Below are positions 44,211 to 52,005 of a stretch of DNA of 54,882 bases, piece by piece. The translations under genes were made by a program, and so were the position numbers. Source of the DNA: Pseudomonadales bacterium. Lineage in GTDB: Bacteria; Pseudomonadota; Gammaproteobacteria; Pseudomonadales; Alcanivoracaceae. The notes beneath the pieces are model-generated. The model made no database searches, was not told the origin of the DNA, and worked only from the letters and a program-made list of their open reading frames with translations. Numbering within the stretch: the stretch's first letter is position 1; every line of letters starts with the position of its first letter. Location: positions 1 through 54,882 of the forward strand of contig JAKSCQ010000199.1 of assembly GCA_022360555.1 (NCBI GenBank), given 5' to 3'.

Positions 44211-45500
44211 ATGCAAACTGATTCCCTTAACCGCCGCATCTGGATGCTGGCCTGGCCGTTGTTGCTGTCCAACCTGACGGCACCGTTGCTGGGGCTAGTG
44301 GATACCGCGGTGGTGGGGCATCTGGATCATCCCCGCTACCTGGCCGCCGTGGCCTTGGGTGGCAACTTCTTCATGTTCCTGTATTTCTCGTTCAACTTCC
44401 TGCGCATGGGCACCACCGGCTTTGCCTCCCAGGCGCAGGGCGGCGAGCGCGATACCCGGGTGGTGTTGCTGCGCGGCCTGTTGCTGTCCACCGGGCTGGG
44501 GGTGACGCTGATTCTGCTGTCACCGCTGCTGCGCGAAACCGGACTGTGGTTACTGGGTGGCAGTGACGATGTTCAGGGGCTGGCCCGGGACTATATCAAC
44601 ATCCGCATTCTCGGCGCCCCGGCGGCACTGGCCAATTTTGCCCTGATCGGCTTTGCCATCGGCACCCACAACACCCGGGTGCCGTTGAAGATGACGGTGC
44701 TGATGCACAGCACCAATGCCCTGCTGGATGTGTTGCTGGTGCAGGTCTGGCATCTGGACGTGCGCGGCGTGGCCATCGCCAGTGCCTGCGCGGAATATGT
44801 GGGGCTGGCCGGCGGGTTGTTCTGGCTGCGCACCGCCTTCCGGCCACCCCGCCGGGAAGAAAAGCTGTGGCGGCTGCCGGCCATCCTGGCGCTGCTGGCG
44901 GTGAACCGGGACATCTTTATCCGCAGCCTGGCGCTGCTCAGCACTTTCTTCTTTTTCACTGCCCAGGGGGCGCGACTGGGGGATGCGGTGCTGGCCGCCA
45001 ACGCGGTGCTGATTACCTTTCTGTTATTGCTCAGCAACCTGCTGGATGGCTTCGCCAACGCCGCCGAGGCACTGGTGGGCGAGGCCCGGGGCAAGCAGGA
45101 TCCGCAAGCGCTGGTGGCCGCCATCCGCGCCACGGGCCAGTGGACCGTGGGTTGCGCCGTACTCGGCCTGCTGGCCTTCACCCTGGGCGGCGGACCACTG
45201 ATTCACCTGCTCACCGATCTGCCGGCGATTCGTGATACCGCCACCACCTACCTGCCCTGGATGCTGTTGCTGCCGCTCACCGCCAGTGCCGGCTTCTGGC
45301 TGGACGGCATCTTCGTGGGCGCCACCTGGGGCGCGGCCATGCGCAACACCATGCTGGTCGCCGTGGGGGTGTTCTTCGTGCTGTGGGCGCTGACCCGGGG
45401 CTGGGACAACCACGGCCTGTGGCTGACCATGAACGGCTTCATGGCCGGGCGCGGGTTCTTCATGGGATGGGTATTGTGGCGGCGTTTACAGTCCGCCTGA
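44211..45500 (+). CDS. MATE-family efflux transporter (DinF-like)
   Basis: 429 residues from the ATG at 44211; the frame continues upstream only through the REP pair. Twelve membrane segments; opening LNRRIWMLAWPLLLSNLTAP, LGLVDTAVVGHL and NFFMFLYFSFNFLRMGTTGF match the DinF/MATE group. It exports cationic drugs or metabolites by Na+/H+ antiport. Co-directional with znuCB but separated by the REP. Confidence 0.9.
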   Translation: MQTDSLNRRIWMLAWPLLLSNLTAPLLGLVDTAVVGHLDHPRYLAAVALGGNFFMFLYFSFNFLRMGTTGFASQAQGGERDTRVVLLRGLLLSTGLGVTLILLSPLLRETGLWLLGGSDDVQGLARDYINIRILGAPAALANFALIGFAIGTHNTRVPLKMTVLMHSTNALLDVLLVQVWHLDVRGVAIASACAEYVGLAGGLFWLRTAFRPPRREEKLWRLPAILALLAVNRDIFIRSLALLSTFFFFTAQGARLGDAVLAANAVLITFLLLLSNLLDGFANAAEALVGEARGKQDPQALVAAIRATGQWTVGCAVLGLLAFTLGGGPLIHLLTDLPAIRDTATTYLPWMLLLPLTASAGFWLDGIFVGATWGAAMRNTMLVAVGVFFVLWALTRGWDNHGLWLTMNGFMAGRGFFMGWVLWRRLQSA

Positions 45501-45560
45501 GCCTTGCCGGGCGGTCGCCTTGCGGGCCACGACGCCCTGTTTAGCGGATTCGTGGCGGAC

Positions 45561-45650
45561 AGTTGCGAGTACCGAGTTACGAGTACCGAAAACCTTAAAA
45601 CAAGGCGGTTTTCAGATTTTGCTTTTCGAAACTCGAAACTCGGTACTCGT
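45561..45650. repeat. Heptamer element, CTCGNNA class, copy a
   Basis: Left arm (45561-45588) AGTTGC GAGTACC GAGTTAC GAGTACC; right arm (45627-45650) CGAAACTCGAAACTCGGTACTCG. The core (AAAACC ... GGTTTTCAGATTTTGC) matches inverted copies at 53321 and 46961. It lies between convergent genes (MATE and VOC). Confidence 0.85.
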
Positions 45651-45706
45651 GTCCTGGTGATTTATTGCAGGAGGCGGCTACAGAATCGCGGGGAGCATCA
45701 GGGTAA

Positions 45707-46117
45707 TCAGGCGAAGGGGTCGTAGCTGCCGATGTTCCACAGATGCCCTTCCGGGTCGCGCATGGTGAAGTGTTCGCCGCCGTATTCTTCCGCGCGGTAA
45801 TCCACCACGATTTCCGCGCCGTTGGCTTTGGCCCGTTCGAAGACGGCTGCCGGATCCGCCACCACCACGTAGGGGCTCTGGGTTTCCGCGCCCACGTCGT
45901 CGGGCTGACGAATCTGCTGGCCGTAGTCGTTTTCCTTCACCGAACCGAGCATCACCATGCCTCGGCCCAGCACCAACTGAGCGTGGGCGATACCGCCGCT
46001 GTCGTCTTCATACACGGCCTGTTCGGTAAAACCGATCACATCACACAGCCAGCGAATGGCCGCATGGGCATCACGGTACATCAGGCAGGGAATCACGGCG
46101 GGGGTTATCGTGGTCAT
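45707..46117 (-). CDS. VOC-family protein (glyoxalase/bleomycin resistance fold)
   Basis: 136 residues from the ATG at 46117 (AGGAGG upstream). The sequence MTTITPAVIPCLMYRDAHAAI ... GEHFTMRDPEGHLWNIGSYDPFA is the common PhnB/glyoxalase-like small VOC protein with a C-terminal metal-site Glu/His region. Substrate unknown. A gap of 62 nt separates its start from the stop of the upstream lipoprotein gene; the two are likely co-transcribed. Confidence 0.85.
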   Translation of the reverse strand: MTTITPAVIPCLMYRDAHAAIRWLCDVIGFTEQAVYEDDSGGIAHAQLVLGRGMVMLGSVKENDYGQQIRQPDDVGAETQSPYVVVADPAAVFERAKANGAEIVVDYRAEEYGGEHFTMRDPEGHLWNIGSYDPFA

Positions 46118-46179
46118 GGCAGCCTCCTGCTTGCTCACACGATGGGGAGTGACGGGCCACTGAGCGTGGCCCATCAGGA

Positions 46180-46821
46180 TTACCGTTTCAAGGCACCATC
46201 CTTGTCCAGTTTGCCGACCATGCTTTTGGCAAAACCGGAGGCGCCATTCTTCAGGTTGTTGGGGTTCATGGTGCGGGACTGGGCCTGCCACACCGGCTTC
46301 TTGCTTTCCACGCTGTAGAGCTGGGTCTGCAGGTAGTAGTCCGTGGCATTGTGGTAATAACCCGGCTCATAGACGGCACTGTAGCTGTAGCCCACATAGG
46401 GGCCATAACCCAGGTACATGGGGGCTGACGGCATGGGCATGTAATCCACCGTCGGCGGCACGTATTCGTCACGCTCCTCCACCTTTAGCAGGCTGATCAC
46501 CATGACACTGTCGGCCCCGCTTTCCTTGACCGCGGCTTCCACCTTGCTGCGATAGTCATCAGCCTGCTGGCTTTCGCCCGCCAGGCTCCGGCTGGACAGG
46601 GTTGCCGTCACCGAGCGCTTGGCCAGGCTCTTGCCGACTTCCTGCTCCACGGTGGCGGAAGTCACCGCATTATCAGACAGGGCCACCACGAACACATGCT
46701 CGAAGACCGGACGGGTTTCCCCGGTGCGGGTCTGCCAGGTGGACTGGGTTTCGGTGGTGGTGGCGCAGGCACCCAGCAGCAGGATGGCGGCGAAGAGAGT
46801 CAGACGTTGAGCCAGTTGCAT
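46180..46821 (-). CDS. Lipoprotein of unknown function
   Basis: 213 residues from the ATG at 46821; signal peptide with lipobox LLLGAC. The mature part begins ATTTETQSTWQTRTGETRP, then a conserved-looking beta-alpha region (FVVALSDNAVTSATVEQEVG, ADSVMVISLLKVEERDEY) and a Tyr-rich patch (MYLGYGPYVGYSYSAVYEP) near residue 140. The pattern resembles DUF4136-type lipoproteins. Genes upstream and downstream share its direction. Role unknown. Confidence 0.75.
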   Translation of the reverse strand: MQLAQRLTLFAAILLLGACATTTETQSTWQTRTGETRPVFEHVFVVALSDNAVTSATVEQEVGKSLAKRSVTATLSSRSLAGESQQADDYRSKVEAAVKESGADSVMVISLLKVEERDEYVPPTVDYMPMPSAPMYLGYGPYVGYSYSAVYEPGYYHNATDYYLQTQLYSVESKKPVWQAQSRTMNPNNLKNGASGFAKSMVGKLDKDGALKR

Positions 46822-46960
46822 GACAGTTCCTTCAATATGCAAAGCGGAGGATGAACCCGAACAGAGTAATCGCCCGGTCCCGCAAGGCCAAGTCTGTTTT
46901 CCGTGAAGGGGGAGGAACGACGCCTGCGCAAGAGTAACCTCTCGAGGTTCGAACGACATC

Positions 46961-47055
46961 AGTTTCGAGTTGCGAGAAGCGAGTTTCGAAAACCACAATC
47001 TGAAAATCGCCTAAGGTTTTCGCTTCTCGAAACTCGTAACCCGGTACTCGTTACC
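46961..47055. repeat. Heptamer element, CTCGNNA class, copy b
   Basis: Left arm (46961-46988) AGTTTCGAGTTGCGAGAAGCGAG...; right arm (47021-47055) CTCGAAA CTCGTAA CCCGGTA CTCGTTA. The core, read in reverse, is AAAACCTTAGGCGATTTTCAGATT, the same as copies a and c with small differences. It lies between the SCP2-like gene and the lipoprotein gene, both on the minus strand. Confidence 0.85.
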
Positions 47056-47098
47056 CGCGACGACCTTTATCACCGCTCCGGGGCGGAACCCGGGAAGG

Positions 47099-47476
47099 CT
47101 ATTTCTTGCCCCCCGGCATGATGAATTTCATCAGGGTCATGAACCACATGAGCTGGCCCGGGTCGCCTTCGATCTTGATATCGCCGGCCTGCATGCCTTC
47201 CATGAATGCCATCTGGTTCTTGCCGGCTTCCTTCAGGGTGGCGAAGGCGTAGCCCGCATCCTTGAAATTCAGAGTGACGGTGGGCTTGCCATGCAAACCG
47301 CCCTTGGCCACCACCTTGCCCGGGGTGAAGTGGAACCAGCGCGCCGGCTTGCCGTTGAAGGTCCGCCACTGCATGACCACATCGCGGTTTTCCAGCTGCT
47401 TGCGAAACCCTTCGTTCCGCCGAGCCAGCCAGCGCAACCGCCAGCCGAGGAGCAACAATACCAGTGCAAATTTCAT
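47099..47476 (-). CDS. SCP2-like sterol/lipid-binding protein with N-terminal anchor
   Basis: 125 residues. A hydrophobic N-terminus with Arg residues (MKFALVLLLLGWRLRWLARR) may anchor it in the membrane. The rest has the SCP2 pattern: GKVVAKGGLHGKPTVTLNF, FMEGMQAGDIKIEGDPGQLM and a C-terminal MPGGKK. SCP2-like proteins bind acyl-CoA or lipids. It neighbours the rubredoxin reductase gene on the same strand. A link with alkane or fatty acid metabolism is only suggestive. Confidence 0.7.
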   Translation of the reverse strand: MKFALVLLLLGWRLRWLARRNEGFRKQLENRDVVMQWRTFNGKPARWFHFTPGKVVAKGGLHGKPTVTLNFKDAGYAFATLKEAGKNQMAFMEGMQAGDIKIEGDPGQLMWFMTLMKFIMPGGKK

Positions 47477-47497
47477 GGAAAGTCCTTATTCAGGGAT

Positions 47498-47632
47498 AAG
47501 CTTCAAGCCTCAAGCTGCAACACGGGGATAGGCCATACAAACCGAACCTCATCTACCGCGCCCGAATCGCGGGGGAAGGCCTTGCTGGTAAACCGCCAAT
47601 CTATCCCGCGCCTTGCAACTTGAAGCTTGTCA
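47498..47632. repeat. Heptamer element, AAGCTNC class, between rubB and the SCP2-like gene
   Basis: Left arm AAGCTTC AAGCCTC AAGCTGC AA (47498-47520); right arm CGCGCCTTGCAACTTGAAGCTTG ending at 47632, 4 nt before the rubB stop. The inverted pairing extends inward: GGGATAG near 47524 and CTATCCC near 47608. The core has CCGCGCCCGAATCGCGG. Confidence 0.88.
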
Positions 47633-47635
47633 CTA

Positions 47636-48784
47636 CTAGGGCATGATCGCCGGCAGTTCCTTGTTGAGTTTCATCTTTTCCTTCACCGCGTCGCCGGTGA
47701 GGGCGTAGCCCTGCAGGCTGCCGTCCTTGCCACGAAACAGGGCCTGAACAGTGTTGCCGTCCTGCTCCACTTCCCATTCGCCGTTTTCGGCATCGGCGGG
47801 CGGGCAGACCACCACCGGGCAGGCGGGCGTCTTGATGGTCACCGGCATGACGCCATAGCTCACTTCGGTGGTGTCGCCGGCCAGGGTCTTGGCCAGGGCA
47901 CGGGCGGAGGCCATCAGCGGCAGCACATAAGGCAGTACATGGCCCTGCACCTCGGCGCAGTCGCCCAGGGCATAGATGTCTTCCTTGCTGGTACGCAGGG
48001 TCTTGTCGGTGAGGATGCCGCGGTTGGTGTCCAGGCCGGCTTCCTTGGCCATGCCGATACGCGGGCGCAGGCCGATGGCGGACAGCACCACGTCGGATTC
48101 GAGGTGGCTGCCGTCGGACAGTTCGGTCACCAGCTTGTCACCGTCGCCGTGATGCACGGCCTTGGCCAGCGGGCCGAAGTGGAACTTGACCCCCAGATCC
48201 GCCAGGCCACGGCCCACGGCTTCAGAGGCGGCTTCCGGCAGCAGCAACGGCAGGCAGCGGCCCATGGGCTCCACCAGCTCCACCTGGTAGCCGCCGTTGG
48301 ACAGGTCATTGGCGAATTCACAGCCGATCAGGCCGCCACCCAGGATGGTGACCTTCTGCTTGCCTTCCAGGGCCGCGCGGAAACGGCCGTAATCCATCAG
48401 GTCGTTGACGGAGAACACCTCGCCCACGGCGTCGCCTTCCAGCGGCGGGGTCCAGGTGTCGGCGCCCAGCGCCAGTACCAGCTTGCTGTAGTCCAGGTGA
48501 TCATCGGGCAGCAGCACGCGCTTGTTGTCGGCGTCGATGCCAGCCACATGCACATGGGTGCGCACATCCACGTTGAATTGCTCGGCCACTTTTTCCGGGG
48601 TGGCCATGCACAGGTCATCAGCGGTCTTTTCCTTGGTGAACCCCGCAGACAGCATGGGCTTGGAATAGTTACGACCGTCGTCCGCGGTGAGCATGACGAT
48701 GGGGGTTTCCTTGTCCAGCTTGCGGAATTCCTTGACGGTGTTGAAGCCGGCCAGGCCGGAACCGATGATGACAATAGGCTGCAT
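47636..48784 (-). CDS. rubB: Rubredoxin-NAD+ reductase
   Basis: 382 residues, the size of Alcanivorax/Pseudomonas RubB. FAD-binding GSGLAGFNTVKEFRKLD at the start, NAD-binding GGGLIGCEFAND and C-terminal YALGDCAEVQGHVLPY are present. It moves electrons from NADH to rubredoxin for alkane hydroxylase, and in some bacteria for oxidative-stress defence. The rubA gene lies 51 nt upstream on the same strand; expressed as rubA-rubB. No alkB is in the window. Confidence 0.95.
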   Translation of the reverse strand: MQPIVIIGSGLAGFNTVKEFRKLDKETPIVMLTADDGRNYSKPMLSAGFTKEKTADDLCMATPEKVAEQFNVDVRTHVHVAGIDADNKRVLLPDDHLDYSKLVLALGADTWTPPLEGDAVGEVFSVNDLMDYGRFRAALEGKQKVTILGGGLIGCEFANDLSNGGYQVELVEPMGRCLPLLLPEAASEAVGRGLADLGVKFHFGPLAKAVHHGDGDKLVTELSDGSHLESDVVLSAIGLRPRIGMAKEAGLDTNRGILTDKTLRTSKEDIYALGDCAEVQGHVLPYVLPLMASARALAKTLAGDTTEVSYGVMPVTIKTPACPVVVCPPADAENGEWEVEQDGNTVQALFRGKDGSLQGYALTGDAVKEKMKLNKELPAIMP

Positions 48785-48835
48785 GGATGATCCTTTACTG
48801 TTGTATGGAGGGGCAGGGGTGGCCGGGTGTGGCGG

Positions 48836-49000
48836 TCAGATTTCCACCATTTCGAAGTCTTCCTTGCCCACACCGCAGTCCGGGCAGACCCAGTCTTCCG
48901 GCACATCGTCCCAGGCGGTACCCGGTTCAATGCCCTCGTCCGGCAAGCCTTCGGCTTCGTCATAGATGAAACCGCACACTACACATTCCCACTTCTTCAT
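48836..49000 (-). CDS. rubA: Rubredoxin
   Basis: 54 residues read directly from the minus strand: [18 protein letters not shown] ... [18 protein letters not shown]. Iron ligands are Cys6, Cys9, Cys39 and Cys42, in CxxCG and CPxCG. AGAGG precedes the ATG at 49000. Rubredoxin passes single electrons from RubB to an acceptor such as alkane hydroxylase. The sequence is a standalone single-domain rubredoxin (AlkG2/RubA type), not the two-domain AlkG. Confidence 0.97.
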   Translation of the reverse strand: MKKWECVVCGFIYDEAEGLPDEGIEPGTAWDDVPEDWVCPDCGVGKEDFEMVEI

Positions 49001-49074
49001 CGTGAACCTCTTCGGGTTGGGGTAAGCACTCGCTTACCTTGCCTAATACAGGGTGTTTCTCGGGGGGCGTTAAC

Positions 49075-49263
49075 CTATCGGTGCAGGGCCCAAAAATCAA
49101 TCACATTGGCCGATGTCATCGTGACCCCCTGAGCCATATGGCCAGTGCACCGACGAATGGCTCGCCCACAGTCCTCGCACATCCAGTCATCGCGGATGGC
49201 CGGATCGGGCAGATCGCTGTCGTCGAGCGGCGGCCGACCACGTACCAGACACGGCCATTGCAT
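49075..49263 (-). CDS. Possible small CxxC protein between rubA and ubiC
   Basis: 62 residues behind an excellent ribosome site (AGGAGG, 9 nt before ATG). Cys5, Cys29, Cys32 and Cys39 (MCEDCG and RRCTG) could bind zinc. The rest is MQWPCLVRGRPPLDDSDLPD near the start and VIDFWALHR at the end. No family recognised. It is co-directional with rubA, 75 nt upstream, and divergent from ubiC. Could be chance coding in GC-rich DNA. Confidence 0.45.
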   Translation of the reverse strand: MQWPCLVRGRPPLDDSDLPDPAIRDDWMCEDCGRAIRRCTGHMAQGVTMTSANVIDFWALHR

Positions 49264-49356
49264 CCTTTGTTACCTCCTGGTTGCCGGCCTCGGGCTCCCT
49301 TGCCCTCAAGCAACTCTTGGGCCATAGTCCCTGCCGCCTTTATCCCAGAGAGACCT

Positions 49357-49914
49357 ATGCTGCCCGCCGCCCTGCATGCTGACAATCTTTGGCGACCACT
49401 GGAACAGCTGGTGCTGCCCCCGGTGATTCGCAACTGGATGGCCGACCCGGATTCCCTAACCCTGCGCCTGAAGCGCCACGGCCATTTTCGTGTCCAGCCC
49501 GGCTACCACGCCATTGCCCGACCCCGGTTCGACGAGCAGCGCCTGCTGGGCCTGTCGCCACGCCGTGCCGCCCTGATTCGCGAGGTCACCCTGTTGCTGG
49601 ACGATACCCCGGTGGTCGCCGCCCGTAGCGTGCTGCCGCTGAGCAGCCTGCACGGCGCCAACCGCTCCCTGGGGCACATGGGCAGCCGCTCCCTGGGGCT
49701 GGAGCTGTACAAGCGCCCGGTGTGCCAGCGCGATCAGGTCTGGGCCCGGCTGGGCGCCCCGGCCCCTGACCTGCCGGTATGCTGGGGCCGCCAGTCCCGT
49801 TTCATCAAACGCGGCGCGCCCTTGCTGGTAGCGGAATATTTTCTGCCGGCGTTGTGGGAGAAGGTGCAAGCTTCAAGCTGCAAGCTACAAGGCGCGGACA
49901 AGAGCCTTGGTTAA
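49357..49914 (+). CDS. ubiC: Chorismate-pyruvate lyase
   Basis: 185 residues from the ATG at 49357. The UbiC segments WRPLEQLVLPPVIRNWMADP, LTLRLKRHGHFRVQP, REVTLLLDDTPVVAARSVLP and the late LLVAEYFLPALW are present. It splits chorismate into 4-hydroxybenzoate and pyruvate, the first step to ubiquinone. The last residues (VQASSCKLQGADKSLG) are encoded by the left arm of a heptamer element, which replaces the normal end with a repeat-derived tail. ubiA follows, about 150 nt later. Confidence 0.93.
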   Translation: MLPAALHADNLWRPLEQLVLPPVIRNWMADPDSLTLRLKRHGHFRVQPGYHAIARPRFDEQRLLGLSPRRAALIREVTLLLDDTPVVAARSVLPLSSLHGANRSLGHMGSRSLGLELYKRPVCQRDQVWARLGAPAPDLPVCWGRQSRFIKRGAPLLVAEYFLPALWEKVQASSCKLQGADKSLG

Positions 49915-50038
49915 ACGACAAGGTTATCGCCGCGATTCCATTTTTGGAGTACGAAAGGCGGCGGCGAGACTCCGGCGATTTCGGTTGGCTACACGCCTGA
50001 TTCGCGCCTTGAAACTTGTAGCTTGTAGCTTGAAACTC
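49865..50038. repeat. Heptamer element, AAGCTNC class, between ubiC and ubiA
   Basis: Left arm AAGCTTC AAGCTGC AAGCTAC AAGGCGCG from 49868; right arm CGCGCCTTGAAACTTGTAGC ... CTTGTAG CTTGAAA to about 50038. Core of about 110 nt with GCCGCGATTCC. The left arm is inside the ubiC reading frame. Confidence 0.9.
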
Positions 50039-50066
50039 AACCTCGCCCCTGACAACCGGATGTCCC

Positions 50067-50939
50067 ATGTTTGCCTTTGTTGAACAGCGCTATCCCGCTC
50101 TCTGGCCCTATATTCAACTGATGCGGCTGGACCGCCCCATCGGTACCCTGCTGTTGCTGTGGCCCACCCTGTGGGCGGTGTGGATTGCCGGGGCGGGGAC
50201 GCCCAGCCTGAAGACCATCGTGATCTTCTTTCTCGGGGTGGTGATCATGCGTGCCGCCGGCTGTGTGATTAACGACTTTGCCGACCGGGATTTCGATGGC
50301 GATGTGGAGCGCACCCAGGGCCGGCCACTGGCCACCGGGGCGATCAGCGCCAAACAGGCGCTGGCCCTGTTCTGCGGGCTGGGGCTGCTGGCCTTCGTGC
50401 TGGTGCTGTTTCTCAACGAACTGACCTTCTGGCTGTCCTTCGGCGGCCTGGGCCTGGCGGTGCTGTACCCCTTTACCAAGCGTTTCACCTTTATGCCGCA
50501 GCTTTTCCTGGGCGCCGCCTTCAGTTGGGCGATTCCCATGGCCTTCGCGGCGGAAACCGGTGCCGTGCCGGAAATCGCCTGGCTGCTGTATGTGACCAAC
50601 CTGGTGTGGACGGTGGCCTACGATACCGAATACGCCATGTGTGACCGGGAAGACGACCTGAAGATCGGCATCAAGAGCACCGCCATCCTGTTCGGCGATG
50701 CGGACCGGCTGATGATCGCCATCCTCCAGGGCCTGACCCTGCTGGGCCTGATCATGGTGGGCCAGCGGCTGGACTTCACCTGGCCCTGGTACCTGGGCCT
50801 GGCCGGCATGACCGCCACCTTCGTGTTCCAGCACGCCCTGATCCGCTACCGGGAGCGCTGGCCCAGCTTTCATGCCTTCCTCAACAACCACTGGAGCGGG
50901 GCCTGCGTCTTTATCGGCCTGTATTTTCAGTACTTCTGA
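50067..50939 (+). CDS. ubiA: 4-hydroxybenzoate octaprenyltransferase
   Basis: 290 residues with about eight membrane helices. Prenyl-diphosphate motifs [11 protein letters not shown] and [12 protein letters not shown] are both intact. It attaches the polyprenyl chain to 4-hydroxybenzoate in the ubiquinone pathway, working on the UbiC product in the inner membrane. Co-directional with ubiC, but a heptamer element lies in between. Another element starts 4 nt after its stop. Confidence 0.96.
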   Translation: MFAFVEQRYPALWPYIQLMRLDRPIGTLLLLWPTLWAVWIAGAGTPSLKTIVIFFLGVVIMRAAGCVINDFADRDFDGDVERTQGRPLATGAISAKQALALFCGLGLLAFVLVLFLNELTFWLSFGGLGLAVLYPFTKRFTFMPQLFLGAAFSWAIPMAFAAETGAVPEIAWLLYVTNLVWTVAYDTEYAMCDREDDLKIGIKSTAILFGDADRLMIAILQGLTLLGLIMVGQRLDFTWPWYLGLAGMTATFVFQHALIRYRERWPSFHAFLNNHWSGACVFIGLYFQYF

Positions 50940-50942
50940 GTG

Positions 50943-51146
50943 ACAAGCTTCAAGCTGCAAGCTACAACGCGGGCTGGCTCCCATGTTCTGAAACGCCATG
51001 CCCGCGATTCATTGCTAAACAAATCTGACGGTTTCAAGCCATGCTTTATCCTTGCGCTCTTTCACCTCGACGCGCGACCTCCAACGTCATCGGATAGCGC
51101 CTCCATCAGATCCGCGTTGTAGCTTGCAGCTTGAAGCTTGTAGCTC
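50943..51146. repeat. Heptamer element, AAGCTNC class, between ubiA and phoB
   Basis: Left arm ACAAGCTTCAAGCTGCAAGC TACAACGCG from 50943; right arm CGCGTTGTAGC TTGCAGC TTGAAGC TTGTAGCTC ending at about 51146. The inner ends pair as CGCGG / CCGCG. The core of about 140 nt is the longest in this set and contains CCCGCGATTCATTGC. Confidence 0.9.
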
Positions 51147-51179
51147 CCCACCCTTGCTTTTCCCCCAATTTCCGACCAA

Positions 51180-51203
51180 CTTGTCATACACGTGTCATAA
51201 AAA
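51180..51203 (+). promoter_or_regulatory. Pho box upstream of phoB
   Basis: Two TGTCAT half-sites at 51182-51187 and 51193-51198, 11 nt apart, followed by an A-run and a possible -10 (TCTAAT at 51209-51214). This matches the PhoB-binding consensus and implies autoregulation of phoBR under phosphate limitation. Confidence 0.8.
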
Positions 51204-51249
51204 AGCAATCTAATGGGCCACACAACACGACAGGCAAGGAAGGAAAGCC

Positions 51250-51954
51250 ATGTCCCGTAACCGTATTCTGATTGTTGACGACGAGCCGGCCATTCGCGAG
51301 ATGGTGGCGGTGGCCCTGGAGCTGGCGGACTTTGATGTGCTGGAGGCCGAGAACGCCCAGCGCGGCCATGAAATCATTGTGGATGAGCGCCCGGACCTGG
51401 TGTTGCTGGACTGGATGCTGCCCTCCGTCACCGGTATCGAACTGGCCCGCCGCCTCAAGCGCGATGAGGCCACCACCGAGGTGCCGATCATCATGCTCAC
51501 CGCCAAGAGCGAAGAGGACAACAAGATCCAGGGGCTGGATGTGGGCGCCGACGACTACATCACCAAGCCGTTCTCCACCCGTGAGCTGATTTCCCGCATC
51601 AAGGCGGTGCTGCGCCGCTCGTCCAATGCGGCGGCGGAAAAGGCCATCGAGGTGGAAGGCCTGTGCCTGGACCCGGTCAGCCACCGGATCAGCGCCGATG
51701 ACCAGCCAGTGGACATGGGGCCCACCGAGTACCGCCTGCTGGAATTTTTCATGAGCCATCAGGAGCGGGCCTACTCCCGTACCCAGCTACTGGATCAGGT
51801 GTGGGGCGCCAATGTGTACGTGGAAGACCGCACCATCGACGTTCATATCCGCCGCCTGCGCAAGGCGCTGGCCCCGTTTGGCTACGACCGCTTTATCCAG
51901 ACCGTACGCGGCACCGGCTACCGTTTTTCGGTAAAGTCAGCCAAGGCTTCATAA
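51250..51954 (+). CDS. phoB: Phosphate regulon response regulator PhoB
   Basis: 234 residues. Receiver domain with acidic pocket DDE (10-12), phosphoacceptor Asp54 (LLDWMLP) and Lys near 105; C-terminal winged-helix domain from about residue 135, ending GTGYRFSVK. It activates phosphate-starvation genes when phosphorylated by PhoR. AAGGAAGG precedes the ATG. phoR follows 51 nt later. A Pho box lies upstream. Confidence 0.96.
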   Translation: MSRNRILIVDDEPAIREMVAVALELADFDVLEAENAQRGHEIIVDERPDLVLLDWMLPSVTGIELARRLKRDEATTEVPIIMLTAKSEEDNKIQGLDVGADDYITKPFSTRELISRIKAVLRRSSNAAAEKAIEVEGLCLDPVSHRISADDQPVDMGPTEYRLLEFFMSHQERAYSRTQLLDQVWGANVYVEDRTIDVHIRRLRKALAPFGYDRFIQTVRGTGYRFSVKSAKAS

Positions 51955-52005
51955 CCCGGTTCATATCACTATACTGGGCAGCACCGCAGCGCGACGGATA
52001 ACGCC

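Noticed and set aside
47627..48790. Long open frame antisense to rubB (387 codons)
   Set aside because: Shadow frame opposite a clear rubredoxin reductase with intact FAD and NAD motifs; no domain seen.
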